Below, in pieces: positions 34,461 through 43,861 of a stretch of DNA of 64,000 nt. Numbering within the stretch: the first letter of the stretch is position 1; every line of letters begins with the position of its first letter. The translations under genes and the position numbers were made by a program. This DNA is from Ga0074130 sp964499485. GTDB taxonomy: Bacteria > Pseudomonadota > Gammaproteobacteria > Burkholderiales > Rhodocyclaceae. The DNA is taken from contig CAZCLF010000002.1 in the NCBI GenBank assembly GCA_964499485.1, forward strand, positions 1 through 64,000. Reading direction: 5' to 3'. Under the pieces are notes generated by a model, which saw only the letters and a list, made by a program, of their open reading frames with translations, made no database searches and was not told where the DNA came from.

Positions 34461-35189
34461 ATGCCCACCCTCGCTTCATCGGCCGAGAACCACACACCTT
34501 TGCGCAATAACCGTATCCTCAGCGCTCTGCCTGCGCATGAGCACGCACGCCTATTGCCACATCTTGAGTATGTCGAAATGCCTGTGGGTTGGGTCATTTG
34601 CGAACCCGGCATTCAATTTGAGTGGATTTACTTTCCTATCGACAGCATCGTTTCCTTGCTTTACATGATGGAAAACGGCGCTGCTGCTGAAATTGCCATC
34701 ACTGGCAATGACGGCATGGTTGGCATTGCACTCTTCATGGGGGGGGAAAGCACCACTAGCCGGGCCATCGTTCAGCATGCGGGCCATGGGTATCGCTTAC
34801 GCGCCAAAATTCTCAAGAGCGAATTTGCTTTAGGAGAACAACTCCAATATTTGGCATTGCGCTACGCACAAGCACTGCTCACCCAAATGGCGCAGACCAC
34901 TGTCTGTAATCGGCACCACTCTCTTCAACAGCAATTCTGTCGTTGGCTCCTATTGCGACTCGATCGTATGCAAGGAAATCAACTACTCATGACACAGGAG
35001 CAGATTGCCAACACCTTGGGCGTACGACGCGAAGGCATTACCGAAGTTGCAGGACGCTTACAAGAGGAAGGGGGAATTCGTTACAGTCGCGGTCGTATTA
35101 CCGTGGTGGACCGTCACGCTCTGGAACAAAGGGTGTGTGAATGCCATGCCGTGGTGCGTAGTGAATATGCTCGTCTTTTTCCGCCTTGA
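34461..35189 (+). CDS. Crp/Fnr-family regulator
   Basis: The 242-residue protein has an N-terminal cyclic-nucleotide-binding-type barrel (about residues 25-140) and a C-terminal winged helix (about 165-230) with the recognition helix in TLGVRREGITEVAGRL. The barrel lacks the cAMP-binding motif and there are no clustered Cys for an Fe-S cluster. The ligand is therefore unknown; such proteins often act without cAMP. The next gene, a pirin, lies 80 bp downstream. Confidence 0.9.
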   Translation: MPTLASSAENHTPLRNNRILSALPAHEHARLLPHLEYVEMPVGWVICEPGIQFEWIYFPIDSIVSLLYMMENGAAAEIAITGNDGMVGIALFMGGESTTSRAIVQHAGHGYRLRAKILKSEFALGEQLQYLALRYAQALLTQMAQTTVCNRHHSLQQQFCRWLLLRLDRMQGNQLLMTQEQIANTLGVRREGITEVAGRLQEEGGIRYSRGRITVVDRHALEQRVCECHAVVRSEYARLFPP

Positions 35190-35269
35190 TGGAAAGCCCT
35201 GCACCTCCGACTTGAGCCGAAAGCAAGGCAGCACTATTATGTCTCACCCCCTTCATTTGCTGCCTAGCC

Positions 35270-36187
35270 ATGAGCGAGACCTCACAACGTATTGAAGCCC
35301 GTACCAGCATCCTCGGCGAAGGCATGCTGATTCGCCGCGCCCTGCCTAGCCGCGAAAAGCGCATGATTGGCGCCTGGTGCTTTCTCGATCATGCGGGCCC
35401 CGTCGATGTCAGTCAGGGCGAGGGCATGCGCGTTGGACCCCATCCGCATATAGGACTACAAACGTTCTCATGGTTAATCGAGGGCGAGGTCCTGCATCGC
35501 GACAGCCTCGGTTATGAGCAGCTACTTCGCCCCGGTCAAGTAAATCTGATGACAGCAGGCCAAGGTATTTCACACTCCGAAGAGTCGCCTGCACAACGCC
35601 CACCAACGCTGCATTTAGCACAGTTGTGGATCGCTTTGCCCAATAGCCACCGCCATTGCGCACCGGCTTTTCAGCATTACCCAGATTTACCGAAATTTGC
35701 AGCCGGTGGCTTCACTGCGACACTCCTCGTCGGCGAACTAAATCAGCATACCTCTCCCGTCGCTGTGCATAGCCCACTCCTTGGACTGGATCTGAACTCC
35801 AGCTCTGCAGCCAGTGCAGTCATCTCACTGCGTCCCGACTTCGAATACGGCGTACTGGTCCTCGAAGGCAATGTCGAGATTACCGAAGCAACTCACAGCG
35901 AAGCCCTTGCCAGTGGCACCCTGCTCTTCCTGCCGCCCGGACAGAGCGAGCTGGATCTGCACTGCAAGGGCGCTGCACGTGTACTTCTGATTGGCGGCAC
36001 GCCATTCGAGGAAAACGTATTGCTGTGGTGGAATTTTGTTGGCCGCACACGCGACGAAATCGCCGCTGCGACAGCGACCTGGAACGGTCGCACCGGTGCA
36101 GATACGGTCTTTGGTGAGGTTGTTGGCTATATAGGCGATTCGCTGGTCGCGCCCGCCGTTCCTGCGGAAATTCGTAGCTCGCGTTAA
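35270..36187 (+). CDS. Pirin-family protein
   Basis: The 305-residue bicupin has the pirin metal site in its first barrel: HPHIGLQT, later GQGISHSE. Bacterial pirins of the YhhW type bind a metal and some act as quercetinases. The second cupin half is present. Its stop overlaps by three bases that of the convergent hydrolase gene. Confidence 0.92.
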   Translation: MSETSQRIEARTSILGEGMLIRRALPSREKRMIGAWCFLDHAGPVDVSQGEGMRVGPHPHIGLQTFSWLIEGEVLHRDSLGYEQLLRPGQVNLMTAGQGISHSEESPAQRPPTLHLAQLWIALPNSHRHCAPAFQHYPDLPKFAAGGFTATLLVGELNQHTSPVAVHSPLLGLDLNSSSAASAVISLRPDFEYGVLVLEGNVEITEATHSEALASGTLLFLPPGQSELDLHCKGAARVLLIGGTPFEENVLLWWNFVGRTRDEIAAATATWNGRTGADTVFGEVVGYIGDSLVAPAVPAEIRSSR

Positions 36188-36774
36188 GCGGAGGTTTTGC
36201 CCTGAGCAACGTTCAGGGTGGCAATGAACTGCCCCAACAACACCAGCCCGGTCGGCCACACGCCCAGCTTGGCCGCACTGCCGATATGGCCGGCATCACC
36301 GACATCGGCAAGCATTGCGCCCCATGCAGTGGCAAATTCACTGGCCCGCTCAAAGCTCACCCGTTCGTCGTTATGACTAGCAATGACCAATGCAGGGAAA
36401 GGAAGCGGCTCAAGAATCACCGGTGCAAATCCAACGGCGGGTGTGCCACCCTTGCCTTCGAAGCGATCAATATCGGTCGTGGCGACGAGAAAGGCACCAG
36501 CAACCTGATTGACAAGTGCAGGATTTTCCTTCGCCCAGCGTACGGTCAGACAGGTTCCCAGACTGTGTCCAACCAACACCACCGGCTTCTTTGCTGAGCG
36601 CACCGCTTCACTCAATCGGTCCGCCCACGCACGGTAAACCGGGAGTTCCCAGTTTTCTTGCAAGACGCGACGAAACTCCGGGAAGGCACGCTGCCAGAAG
36701 GTCTGCCAGTGATCGGGGCCAGCCCCGCCCACACCCGGCAGGATCAAGACATCAAAATCCTCAAGACGCCTCAT
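36184..36774 (-). CDS. RBBP9/YdeN-type serine hydrolase
   Basis: The 196-residue alpha/beta hydrolase has the nucleophile elbow GHSLG and the family phrases LPGVGGAGPDHWQ near the start, SHNDERVSF for the acid and DAGHIG for the histidine. The substrate is unknown. I set the start at ATG 36774; the longer frame runs into the neighbouring gene, whose stop overlaps this start. Confidence 0.9.
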   Translation of the reverse strand: MRRLEDFDVLILPGVGGAGPDHWQTFWQRAFPEFRRVLQENWELPVYRAWADRLSEAVRSAKKPVVLVGHSLGTCLTVRWAKENPALVNQVAGAFLVATTDIDRFEGKGGTPAVGFAPVILEPLPFPALVIASHNDERVSFERASEFATAWGAMLADVGDAGHIGSAAKLGVWPTGLVLLGQFIATLNVAQGKTSA

Positions 36775-37006
36775 CCTCGACCTTTCTGTATAAACGCGCC
36801 CATTCGTCGGGCAAAGGGTTAGTCGTGAGCTTACTGCCCCCGCGACCATACCAGTAACTGGCATTGCCGAGATCACCTTCTACCCGATGCAGATAGCCGT
36901 GGATCAAACACGACAGACTGTCGGCGTGCACTTGCACCAGCGCATGTGAGGTTTCCCAATCGCCTGCCTTAGCAAGATCTAATACTTTTTTGTGATCGCA
37001 CTTCAT
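36761..37006 (-). CDS. Small conserved hypothetical protein
   Basis: The 81-residue soluble protein contains AGDWETSHALVQVHAD and IHGYLHRVEGDLGNASYWYG, a helical pattern that looks like a half TPR repeat and recurs in proteobacterial small proteins. The function is unknown. It overlaps the start of the hydrolase gene by 14 bases and lies 10 bp after the mutarotase gene, so all three are likely one transcript. Confidence 0.75.
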   Translation of the reverse strand: MKCDHKKVLDLAKAGDWETSHALVQVHADSLSCLIHGYLHRVEGDLGNASYWYGRGGSKLTTNPLPDEWARLYRKVEDEAS

Positions 37007-37016
37007 TGCAAATTTC

Positions 37017-37928
37017 CTAGCGTGTTTCGACGTGATAAGTCACGTCAAGCGTATGTACTACACCCGGTGCCAACGTGATCTTGTTATCCCAAGCATTGGC
37101 CGACTCAACGCACAGCATCTGCCGCCAACCATCAGGCTGCCCCAGATCGCCCATACGGTTGGCCTTGTCGGTCCACGGGTTCCACACAACGGTAGTGAGG
37201 CTACCGCCCTTAGTAATATGAATCCGCCGCGCATAGCCGGGGTCTTCAATCACCGTTGCAACATCACTGTTGATATAGACACGATCGGTCTCCGCGCTGA
37301 ACTGAATAGGTCCCGTCTGCAGCTTTTTTTCTACGCCGCCCACTGTGTCCCAATACTCACCACCTTCCAGGCCATGGACAGTCACCGCCTCGATATCGCT
37401 GATGTTGAAATAGGTATGGAGTGCCTCGCCAAGCACAAATGGTGTCATGCCACTGTTTTGTGTTTCTAGCTGCATGCGCAGCGACTCACCCAAGGTGACC
37501 GTGAGGCTGAGGTTGGCTGAATGGGGCCAGATCGTTTCATGCGCAAGATCATGTTGCAGGGCCAGCGTGATTGACACTTCTCCTTGCGTGTTCAAGTCAC
37601 TGTCCGTGACCGACCACTGCGCAATACGTGCAAAGCCATGTGCAGGCAGCGATGGATCGGTCGCATGCGGACCAAACCAGGGCCAGCAGACAGGCACCCC
37701 ACCACGAATCGACTTGCCGGCAGCAAAACGCGCTTGTTTCGACATCCACAATACCGGCTCAGCGCTGGATGACGACTGCCAGCTGAGCAGATGACCACCC
37801 TGCAGACTCAGCGCTGCTGTCCCTGCCGCGGTGGTCATTCGAGCGAACAGCAAGCCGCTTGGATCCTGCTCAAAAATCAATGCGCCCGGAATTCCGAACG
37901 TGTGGTTCAACCCTGCTTCAGTCACCAT
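37017..37928 (-). CDS. D-hexose-6-phosphate mutarotase (YeaD type)
   Basis: The 303-residue protein has the aldose-1-epimerase fold with YeaD features: GGVPVCWPWFGPH, then PAHGFARIAQW with the catalytic His, and VVWNPWTDKA near the C-terminus. It should interconvert the alpha and beta forms of hexose 6-phosphates. I place the start at ATG 37928; an ATG 16 codons upstream is possible. Confidence 0.9.
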   Translation of the reverse strand: MVTEAGLNHTFGIPGALIFEQDPSGLLFARMTTAAGTAALSLQGGHLLSWQSSSSAEPVLWMSKQARFAAGKSIRGGVPVCWPWFGPHATDPSLPAHGFARIAQWSVTDSDLNTQGEVSITLALQHDLAHETIWPHSANLSLTVTLGESLRMQLETQNSGMTPFVLGEALHTYFNISDIEAVTVHGLEGGEYWDTVGGVEKKLQTGPIQFSAETDRVYINSDVATVIEDPGYARRIHITKGGSLTTVVWNPWTDKANRMGDLGQPDGWRQMLCVESANAWDNKITLAPGVVHTLDVTYHVETR

Positions 37929-38051
37929 TGCGCTTGTCGTCCTTACCTGTGATGCAGCGATTGTAGTGGCTATCATGCATTACTGGGAGATCGCAAAAGT
38001 ATGCGTAGGCTGATCTTGAACTTCCTGCACAGCGCCTGCTAAGCTGTGCCC

Positions 38052-39260
38052 ATGAATGCCTCTTCACGCCCGACCACACTATCCACTGAAACCAACCCAC
38101 GTGGTGCTGCCCTTTGGCGTGAACGGCTCGATCTACTGCTCGAGTCGACGGGTGAAGGCGTATTTGGTGTGGACATGCAAGGCAATTGCATCTTCATCAA
38201 CCGGGCGGCGGCTGAGATGATCGGCTACTCGCCGGAAGAAGCCCTGCATCAAAACATGCATTACCTGATCCATCACTCACACAATGATGGCAGCCACTAT
38301 CCGGTTGAGCAATGTCCGATTTTCCATGCGTTCAGCCACGGTTTGCCTTGCCACATTGAGGACGAGGTCCTGTGGCGCAAGGACGGAAGCTCCTTTCAGG
38401 CGGAGTACACCTCACATCCGATTATTGAGCATGCGCCAGATGGCCAGGATGTGATCCTAGGCGCCGTTGCGACGATCAAAGACATCAGCGAACGCAAGCA
38501 AGCTGAAGCGCTGCTCAAACAAACCAATGATGAGCTGGAACGACGGGTCAATGAGCGCACCGTTGAGCTGACCAATGCGCTGGCAGACCTGCGCCAGCTG
38601 GCGGCGTATCTAGAAACCGTACGCGAGACTGAGCGTACGCGCATCGCGCGGGAAATCCATGACGAACTAGGGTCGCTCCTTGTGGCCTTGAAAATGGATG
38701 TGAACTGGCTGGAAAAGCGCATGGATGACCGCCCATCATTAGCACAAAAGTGTCAGGGCATGGGCAGACTCATTGATACCGCTGTCGATAATGTTGGGCG
38801 CATCATCACCGACCTACGCCCCAGCATTCTCGACCATCAGGGATTATGGGCAGCCTTGAACTGGCAAGCGCAAGAACTCATTAACAGCGCTGAGCTGCAA
38901 TCCGATGTGCAGATGCATATTGCTGCGGGCGTCACGCCACCTGAGCGCAGTCAGGCCACGGCTGTCTTCCGCATCTTTCAGGAAATGCTCAGCAATGTCG
39001 CTCGCCATGCCAAGGCAAGTGCCATCTCGATTCGCGTCCTGGTCGATCAGCCACCGCAACCCGTGCTGTACATTGAAGTGCGGGACGATGGCGTAGGCGC
39101 CACATATGAAGCACTCAACAGCCCGCAAAGCTATGGTGTCGTGGGTATGCGAGAACGCGCTGCCCACTTTGGCGGCAAACTCACGATTGACGGCTTGCCT
39201 GGGCAAGGCACGTGCGTGAAGCTGGTCATGCCGCTCATGAGTGAACAGGAAACAGCATGA
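38052..39260 (+). CDS. PAS-domain sensor histidine kinase of NarX type
   Basis: The 402-residue protein lacks membrane segments. A PAS domain (about residues 22-155) leads through a coiled coil to a HisKA_3 domain with phospho-acceptor His203 in REIHDELGS and an HATPase_c domain with DDGVGA and GVVGMRERA. It should phosphorylate the NarL-type regulator encoded next, whose start overlaps its stop (ATGA). The signal is cytosolic and unknown. Position directly upstream of the cyanate genes suggests control of them. A GTG at 38046 is an alternative start. Confidence 0.93.
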   Translation: MNASSRPTTLSTETNPRGAALWRERLDLLLESTGEGVFGVDMQGNCIFINRAAAEMIGYSPEEALHQNMHYLIHHSHNDGSHYPVEQCPIFHAFSHGLPCHIEDEVLWRKDGSSFQAEYTSHPIIEHAPDGQDVILGAVATIKDISERKQAEALLKQTNDELERRVNERTVELTNALADLRQLAAYLETVRETERTRIAREIHDELGSLLVALKMDVNWLEKRMDDRPSLAQKCQGMGRLIDTAVDNVGRIITDLRPSILDHQGLWAALNWQAQELINSAELQSDVQMHIAAGVTPPERSQATAVFRIFQEMLSNVARHAKASAISIRVLVDQPPQPVLYIEVRDDGVGATYEALNSPQSYGVVGMRERAAHFGGKLTIDGLPGQGTCVKLVMPLMSEQETA

Positions 39261-39922
39261 GCAAGAAAACCATCAAGGTACTCGTCTGCGACGATCATCT
39301 GATCGTACGTCAAGGCATTAAGCAGATTCTCGCTGATGCCGATGATATCGAGGTGGTCAGCGAAGCCAGCAATGGGCCTGATGCGATTCGGCTGGTCCGC
39401 GATGCCGACGGCAAGATGGATGTCGTTTTGCTCGACATTGCCATGCCGCAGCGCGATGGTCTGGATATGCTCAAACAGTTCAAGAGCGAATTTCCGAAAC
39501 TACCTGTGCTGATCCTCAGTACCTATTCTGACAAGCAATACGCTGTCTTCAGTCTCAAGCTCGGCGCAGCTGGCTACCTGAACAAGAGTGCAGACTCCGA
39601 GCAGATGATTGCGGCAATTCGCAAGGTTGCTCTGGGCGGACTCTTTATTACCCCCTCGGTCGCAGAACTGCTTGCCTCCTCGGTAGGGGCTGGCCCTGCT
39701 GACAAAGGGGACAAGCCGATTCAAGAACTGCTCTCGCACCGCGAACACCAAGTGTATTTATTGTTATCGCAAGGCCATAGCGTGGGTGAAATTGCCACGC
39801 AACTTGCGCTGTCATCGAATACGGTCAGCACCTATCGCGCACGCATCCTTGAAAAGACCGGCGTTCGCAATGATGTTGAACTTGCGTTGTATGCCGTAAG
39901 ACAAGCCAGCGCAACCGAGTAG
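39257..39922 (+). CDS. NarL/FixJ-type response regulator
   Basis: The 221-residue protein has a receiver domain with phospho-acceptor Asp60 (VVLLDIAMP), Thr/Ser and Lys switch positions, and a C-terminal LuxR-type helix-turn-helix (SHREHQVYLLLSQG, then LSSNTVSTYRARI). It pairs with the kinase gene that it overlaps. An 18-bp palindrome lies just after its stop and 98 bases before the cyanate-importer gene, a reasonable binding site. Confidence 0.94.
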   Translation: MSKKTIKVLVCDDHLIVRQGIKQILADADDIEVVSEASNGPDAIRLVRDADGKMDVVLLDIAMPQRDGLDMLKQFKSEFPKLPVLILSTYSDKQYAVFSLKLGAAGYLNKSADSEQMIAAIRKVALGGLFITPSVAELLASSVGAGPADKGDKPIQELLSHREHQVYLLLSQGHSVGEIATQLALSSNTVSTYRARILEKTGVRNDVELALYAVRQASATE

Positions 39923-39927
39923 CCCCA

Positions 39928-39945
39928 TGTAGGGCTAGCCCTACA
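39928..39945. promoter_or_regulatory. 18-bp palindrome upstream of cyanate operon
   Basis: TGTAGGGCTAGCCCTACA is a perfect 18-bp palindrome five bases after the response-regulator stop. With no loop it is an unlikely terminator and better suits a dimeric regulator, possibly the NarL-type protein encoded just upstream. Confidence 0.55.
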
Positions 39946-40043
39946 AGGTATCGTCGCTGCCCCACGTAAAGTCGCGGCGCTGCACGATAGTCCGCCCTCG
40001 TGCGGCTCCCTATGATGACTCCATCATTCACTGGGAGATCGCC

Positions 40044-41447
40044 ATGAGCCGCTTCTTTGATCCGTACGACGCCAACAAGCCCCTGCACATCGGTTGTAGC
40101 TGTGGTCATCACGGCAGTCAAGCCGAGCACGATGCCGTCACTGAAACGCAATCGGCAGTCGATCAGCTGCGTGCACGCAGTGAGACTGCAGAGTTTGAAC
40201 AGTACTCGAACGAGTTCATTGAAGCCACGCTGATCAAGGCCATCTTCCCGCACGATCAGACGCGCCGTAACTTCCTTTCTGCAGTTGGAAAAACCACGGC
40301 TATGGCAGCCATTGCCAGCGTGTTCCCCATGGCCAGCCTGCAAGCCATGGCTGCGCAGGACAAAGGGGCTATTGAGAAGAAGCAGTTGAAGATTGGCTTC
40401 ATTCCAATCACCTGTGCTACCCCGCTGATCATGGCCCATCCACTGGGCTTCTATAAGCAGCAAGGGCTGGATGTCAGCGTGATCAAGACAGCAGGCTGGG
40501 CGCTGATCCGCGACAAGATGCTCAACAAGGAATATGACGCGACCCACTTCCTGAGCCCGATGCCGCTTGCCATCTCCTTGGGTGCGGGAGCGCAGGCCAC
40601 ACCGATGAATGTGGCCACCATTCAGAACACCAATGGACAAGCCATCACACTGTCACTCAAGCACAAAGATAAGCGTGACCCGAAAACCTGGAAGGGATTC
40701 AAGTTCGCGGTGCCCTTCGAGTACTCGATGCACAACTTCCTGTTGCGTTACTACGTCGCAGAAGCCGGGCTCGATCCAGACAAAGACATCCAAATTCGTG
40801 TAGTTCCGCCACCCGAAATGGTCGCCAATTTGCGCGCCGGCAATATCGACGGCTTCCTCGGGCCTGACCCCTTCAATCAGCGTGCCGTGTTTGAGGAAGT
40901 GGGCTTCATCCACCTGCTCACTAAGGAGCTGTGGAACGGCCACCCCTGCTGCGCCTTTGGTACCTCCAGCGAATTCATCCAGCAGAATCCGAATACTTTT
41001 GCCGCGCTTTACCGCGCTGTACTTACGGCTGCCGCGATGGCTCGCAAAGCCGAAAACAAGGAACTCATCGCCAAGGTCATTTCGCCACAGGCCTATCTCA
41101 ACCAGCCTGAGGAAGTCATTGCACAGGTGCTGACCGGTAAGTTTGCCGATGGTCTAGGCAATATCAAGAACGTGCCCGACCGTGCCGACTTCGACCCGAT
41201 TCCGTGGCAGAGCATGGCCGTATGGATTCTGTCGCAGATGAAACGTTGGGGCTACATCAAGGGCGATGTGAACTACAAGCAAATCGCTGAAAAAGTATTC
41301 TTGCTCACCGACGCCAAGAAGTACATGAAGGAATTGGGCATGCCAACCCCTGCTGGCGCTTACGAAAAGTTCAGCGTCATGGGCAAACCCTTTGATGCTG
41401 ACAAAGCCGATGCCTACGTGAACAGCTTTGCAATCAAGCGCACTTGA
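40044..41447 (+). CDS. cynA: Cyanate ABC transporter substrate-binding protein
   Basis: The 467-residue protein belongs to the NrtA/CmpA/CynA group: KIGFIPITCATPLIMAHPLG, then a core with FEYSMHNFLLRYY. Export depends on a Tat motif, TRRNFLSAVGKT, at residues 73-84, so the n-region is unusually long (over 70 residues) and contains CSCGHHGS. Permease, ATPase and cyanase genes follow in order, so cyanate is the likely ligand; nitrate- or bicarbonate-type binding cannot be excluded by fold alone. GGGAG precedes ATG 40044. Confidence 0.88.
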   Translation: MSRFFDPYDANKPLHIGCSCGHHGSQAEHDAVTETQSAVDQLRARSETAEFEQYSNEFIEATLIKAIFPHDQTRRNFLSAVGKTTAMAAIASVFPMASLQAMAAQDKGAIEKKQLKIGFIPITCATPLIMAHPLGFYKQQGLDVSVIKTAGWALIRDKMLNKEYDATHFLSPMPLAISLGAGAQATPMNVATIQNTNGQAITLSLKHKDKRDPKTWKGFKFAVPFEYSMHNFLLRYYVAEAGLDPDKDIQIRVVPPPEMVANLRAGNIDGFLGPDPFNQRAVFEEVGFIHLLTKELWNGHPCCAFGTSSEFIQQNPNTFAALYRAVLTAAAMARKAENKELIAKVISPQAYLNQPEEVIAQVLTGKFADGLGNIKNVPDRADFDPIPWQSMAVWILSQMKRWGYIKGDVNYKQIAEKVFLLTDAKKYMKELGMPTPAGAYEKFSVMGKPFDADKADAYVNSFAIKRT

Positions 41448-41555
41448 TACTGACCAAGCTGTGCTGACATTTCACACCCTAGTGCTGACCACACCCGCCC
41501 ATTACGGGCGGGTACGGCGGGCCCGCGTGATGGCACCCGATATGAAAGACCCTGT

Positions 41556-42419
41556 ATGAAGCACCTTTCCTTACGAACTAAAGCAGGCGTGTTATCCGCC
41601 TTGATCTTTGCGCTGATTCTAGGCGTCTGGCACTTCTCGACATTACCCAAGTCCGCGGTAACGCAATACACGCCCGAGCAAGTCGAGTATATGAAGTTGA
41701 TGGGCAAAGACCCAGCAAAGCAAGAGGCCAGTAGCAAGTCTGGCTTCCCCACGCTCGCCCAAATGGGTGCAGTGGTCGTACGCCATGTCTCAGACCCCTT
41801 CTTCGACAATGGCCCCAACGACAAGGGCATTGGCGTTCAACTGGCCTATTCGCTCGGTCGCGTCGGCCTTGGCTATCTGCTTGCCGCCTTGGTGGCCATC
41901 CCCTTCGGGTTCTTGATCGGTATGTCGCCGCTGATCTACCGGGCACTTGACCCCTTCATTCAAGTCCTCAAACCGATCTCGCCACTCGCGTGGATGCCGA
42001 TTGCGCTCTACACCATCAAGGACTCGACCATCTCCGGCATTTTCGTGATCTTCATTTGTTCGGTGTGGCCCATGTTGATCAACACCGCTTTTGGTGTCGC
42101 CAGCGTTCGGCGCGACTGGCTCAACGTTGCACGCACATTGGAAGTTCGCCCGTTCCGACGCGCCTTTGAAGTCATCCTGCCTGCAGCAGCCCCCACCATC
42201 CTCACCGGTATGCGCATCAGCATGGGCATCGCTTGGTTGGTGATCGTAGCTGCCGAGATGTTGGTAGGCGGGACCGGCATTGGCTACTTCGTCTGGAATG
42301 AATGGAACAACCTGTCGCTGCCGAATGTGATCTTTGCCATTCTGGTCATCGGCCTCACGGGTATGGCTCTCGATGCCGTATTCGCCAAGCTGCAAAAGGC
42401 GGTGACCTATGTTGAATGA
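41556..42419 (+). CDS. cynB: Cyanate ABC transporter permease
   Basis: The 287-residue protein has an N-terminal membrane segment and a BPD-type permease core with about five segments. The EAA loop that docks the ATPase is in the stretch NVARTLEVRPFRRAFEVIL. It belongs to the NrtB/SsuC/TauC group. The next gene overlaps its end by 11 bases, so the two are probably translated together. Confidence 0.9.
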   Translation: MKHLSLRTKAGVLSALIFALILGVWHFSTLPKSAVTQYTPEQVEYMKLMGKDPAKQEASSKSGFPTLAQMGAVVVRHVSDPFFDNGPNDKGIGVQLAYSLGRVGLGYLLAALVAIPFGFLIGMSPLIYRALDPFIQVLKPISPLAWMPIALYTIKDSTISGIFVIFICSVWPMLINTAFGVASVRRDWLNVARTLEVRPFRRAFEVILPAAAPTILTGMRISMGIAWLVIVAAEMLVGGTGIGYFVWNEWNNLSLPNVIFAILVIGLTGMALDAVFAKLQKAVTYVE

Positions 42420-43323
42420 GCCTATTTTGAAGAACGAATCGTTTCTCCAAGTTGCCGACCTGAGCAAGTCCTATCCGGGTGCGGATGGCAAGCCCGGCGA
42501 GGCCGTATTCGAGGGCGTCAATTTCGGTATCGAGCGTGGCCAGTTTGTCTGCATCATCGGCCATAGCGGTTGCGGCAAGACCACCATCCTCAATGCCCTG
42601 GCTGGGCTCGAAACTGCCAGCGCCGGCACCATCATCATGGCCGGGCGCGAAGTGGCAGGCCCCAGTCTCGATCGCGGGGTCGTGTTTCAAGGGCACGCCC
42701 TCATGCCATGGCTGACCGTGCGCAAAAACATCGCGTTCGCCGTGCGTTCCAAGTGGCCTGAATGGAACAAGGCGGAGGTGGATGCGCATGTCGAAAAATA
42801 TGTCGCGATGGTGGGACTCTCCCATGCCATCGACAAAAAACCCTCAGCCCTCTCAGGCGGGATGAAGCAACGAGTTGGCATTGCACGTGCGTTTGCCATC
42901 CAGCCCAAGATGCTGCTGCTGGATGAACCGTTTGGCGCACTGGATGCGCTCACACGGGGCACCATTCAGGATGAGCTCTTGCGTATCTGTCGCGAGACGC
43001 AACAAACCGTTTTCATGATTACGCACGATGTGGATGAAGCCATTCTGCTGGCCGACAAGATATTGCTCATGAGCAATGGTCCGCGGGCCCGCGTTGCCGA
43101 AATCGTAGTTAATACCCTGCCGACCAGCCGCACACGTAGCGGCATGCATCATGACCCGCAGTACTACCGCATCCGAAACCACCTGGTGGATTTCCTCGTA
43201 CAACGCGCAGCCAAGCTTTCGCATGGTCAGGCGCCCCTAGTACCGCACATTGTTTCCCCCGGCCTCGATTCCGCCGAGACCGATAACCACCCCCAGCTCG
43301 TCAAGAAAAAGGAGTCAGCATGA
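42409..43323 (+). CDS. cynD: Cyanate ABC transporter ATPase
   Basis: The 304-residue protein has Walker A GHSGCGKTT, signature LSGGMKQR, Walker B LLLDEPFGALD and switch His in MITHDVDEA, the pattern of NrtD/SsuB-type import ATPases. A C-terminal extension of about 60 residues follows. Its stop overlaps the cyanase start (ATGA). Confidence 0.92.
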   Translation: MLNEPILKNESFLQVADLSKSYPGADGKPGEAVFEGVNFGIERGQFVCIIGHSGCGKTTILNALAGLETASAGTIIMAGREVAGPSLDRGVVFQGHALMPWLTVRKNIAFAVRSKWPEWNKAEVDAHVEKYVAMVGLSHAIDKKPSALSGGMKQRVGIARAFAIQPKMLLLDEPFGALDALTRGTIQDELLRICRETQQTVFMITHDVDEAILLADKILLMSNGPRARVAEIVVNTLPTSRTRSGMHHDPQYYRIRNHLVDFLVQRAAKLSHGQAPLVPHIVSPGLDSAETDNHPQLVKKKESA

Positions 43324-43784
43324 AGCGCATGGAACTCACCCTCACCCGTAATGACATCACTGAAATGATCATTGAGGCCCGTATCAAGAAAGGCCTCAAG
43401 TGGAAGGATGTCGCCGCCGAAGTTGGCCTGTCGAAAGAATGGGTCACGGCTGCTTGCCTCGGCCAAATGACCTTTACCGCCGAGCAGGCCGCAAAGATCA
43501 TCAAGATCTTTGGCCTGCCTGATGAAGCCGCCCCTTTCCTGCAGACGGTACCGTACAAGGGCTCGCTGCCCACTGCTGTACCAACTGATCCACTGATCTA
43601 TCGCTTCTACGAACTGGTGCAAGTCTATGGCACTACCTTCAAGGAGCTGATTCATGAGGAGTTTGGCGATGGCATCATGAGCGCCATCGACTACAAGATG
43701 GACCTCAGTCGTGTCGCTGACCCGAATGGCGACCGCGTACAGATCGTCCTCTCGGGTAAGTATCTCGCTTACAAGACTTACTAA
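43320..43784 (+). CDS. cynS: Cyanate hydratase (cyanase)
   Basis: The 154-residue protein is full length. It has an N-terminal helix-turn-helix-like domain and the C-terminal catalytic domain with Arg95 and Glu98 in YRFYE and Ser121 in GIMSAIDY, matching the catalytic Arg-Glu-Ser set of cyanase. It converts cyanate and bicarbonate to carbamate and CO2, then ammonia and more CO2. Being last in the importer operon, it detoxifies cyanate or turns it into nitrogen. A strong terminator follows. Confidence 0.96.
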   Translation: MKRMELTLTRNDITEMIIEARIKKGLKWKDVAAEVGLSKEWVTAACLGQMTFTAEQAAKIIKIFGLPDEAAPFLQTVPYKGSLPTAVPTDPLIYRFYELVQVYGTTFKELIHEEFGDGIMSAIDYKMDLSRVADPNGDRVQIVLSGKYLAYKTY

Positions 43785-43793
43785 ATCTCCCCC

Positions 43794-43819
43794 AATACGC
43801 CGGCCAGTGCCGGCGTATT
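43794..43819 (+). terminator. Terminator of cyanate operon
   Basis: An 11-bp perfect stem (AATACGCCGGC/GCCGGCGTATT) with a CAGT loop stands ten bases after the cynS stop and ends in a short T run. Confidence 0.85.
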
Positions 43820-43861
43820 TCATTCTGCAACACCCGGCACATAAGAAATTCGCTGCATAGA

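Noticed and set aside
37982..40042. 13-base repeat ACTGGGAGATCGC at 37982 and 40030
   Set aside because: The second copy is simply the ribosome site of cynA; two copies are not enough to propose a regulatory box.
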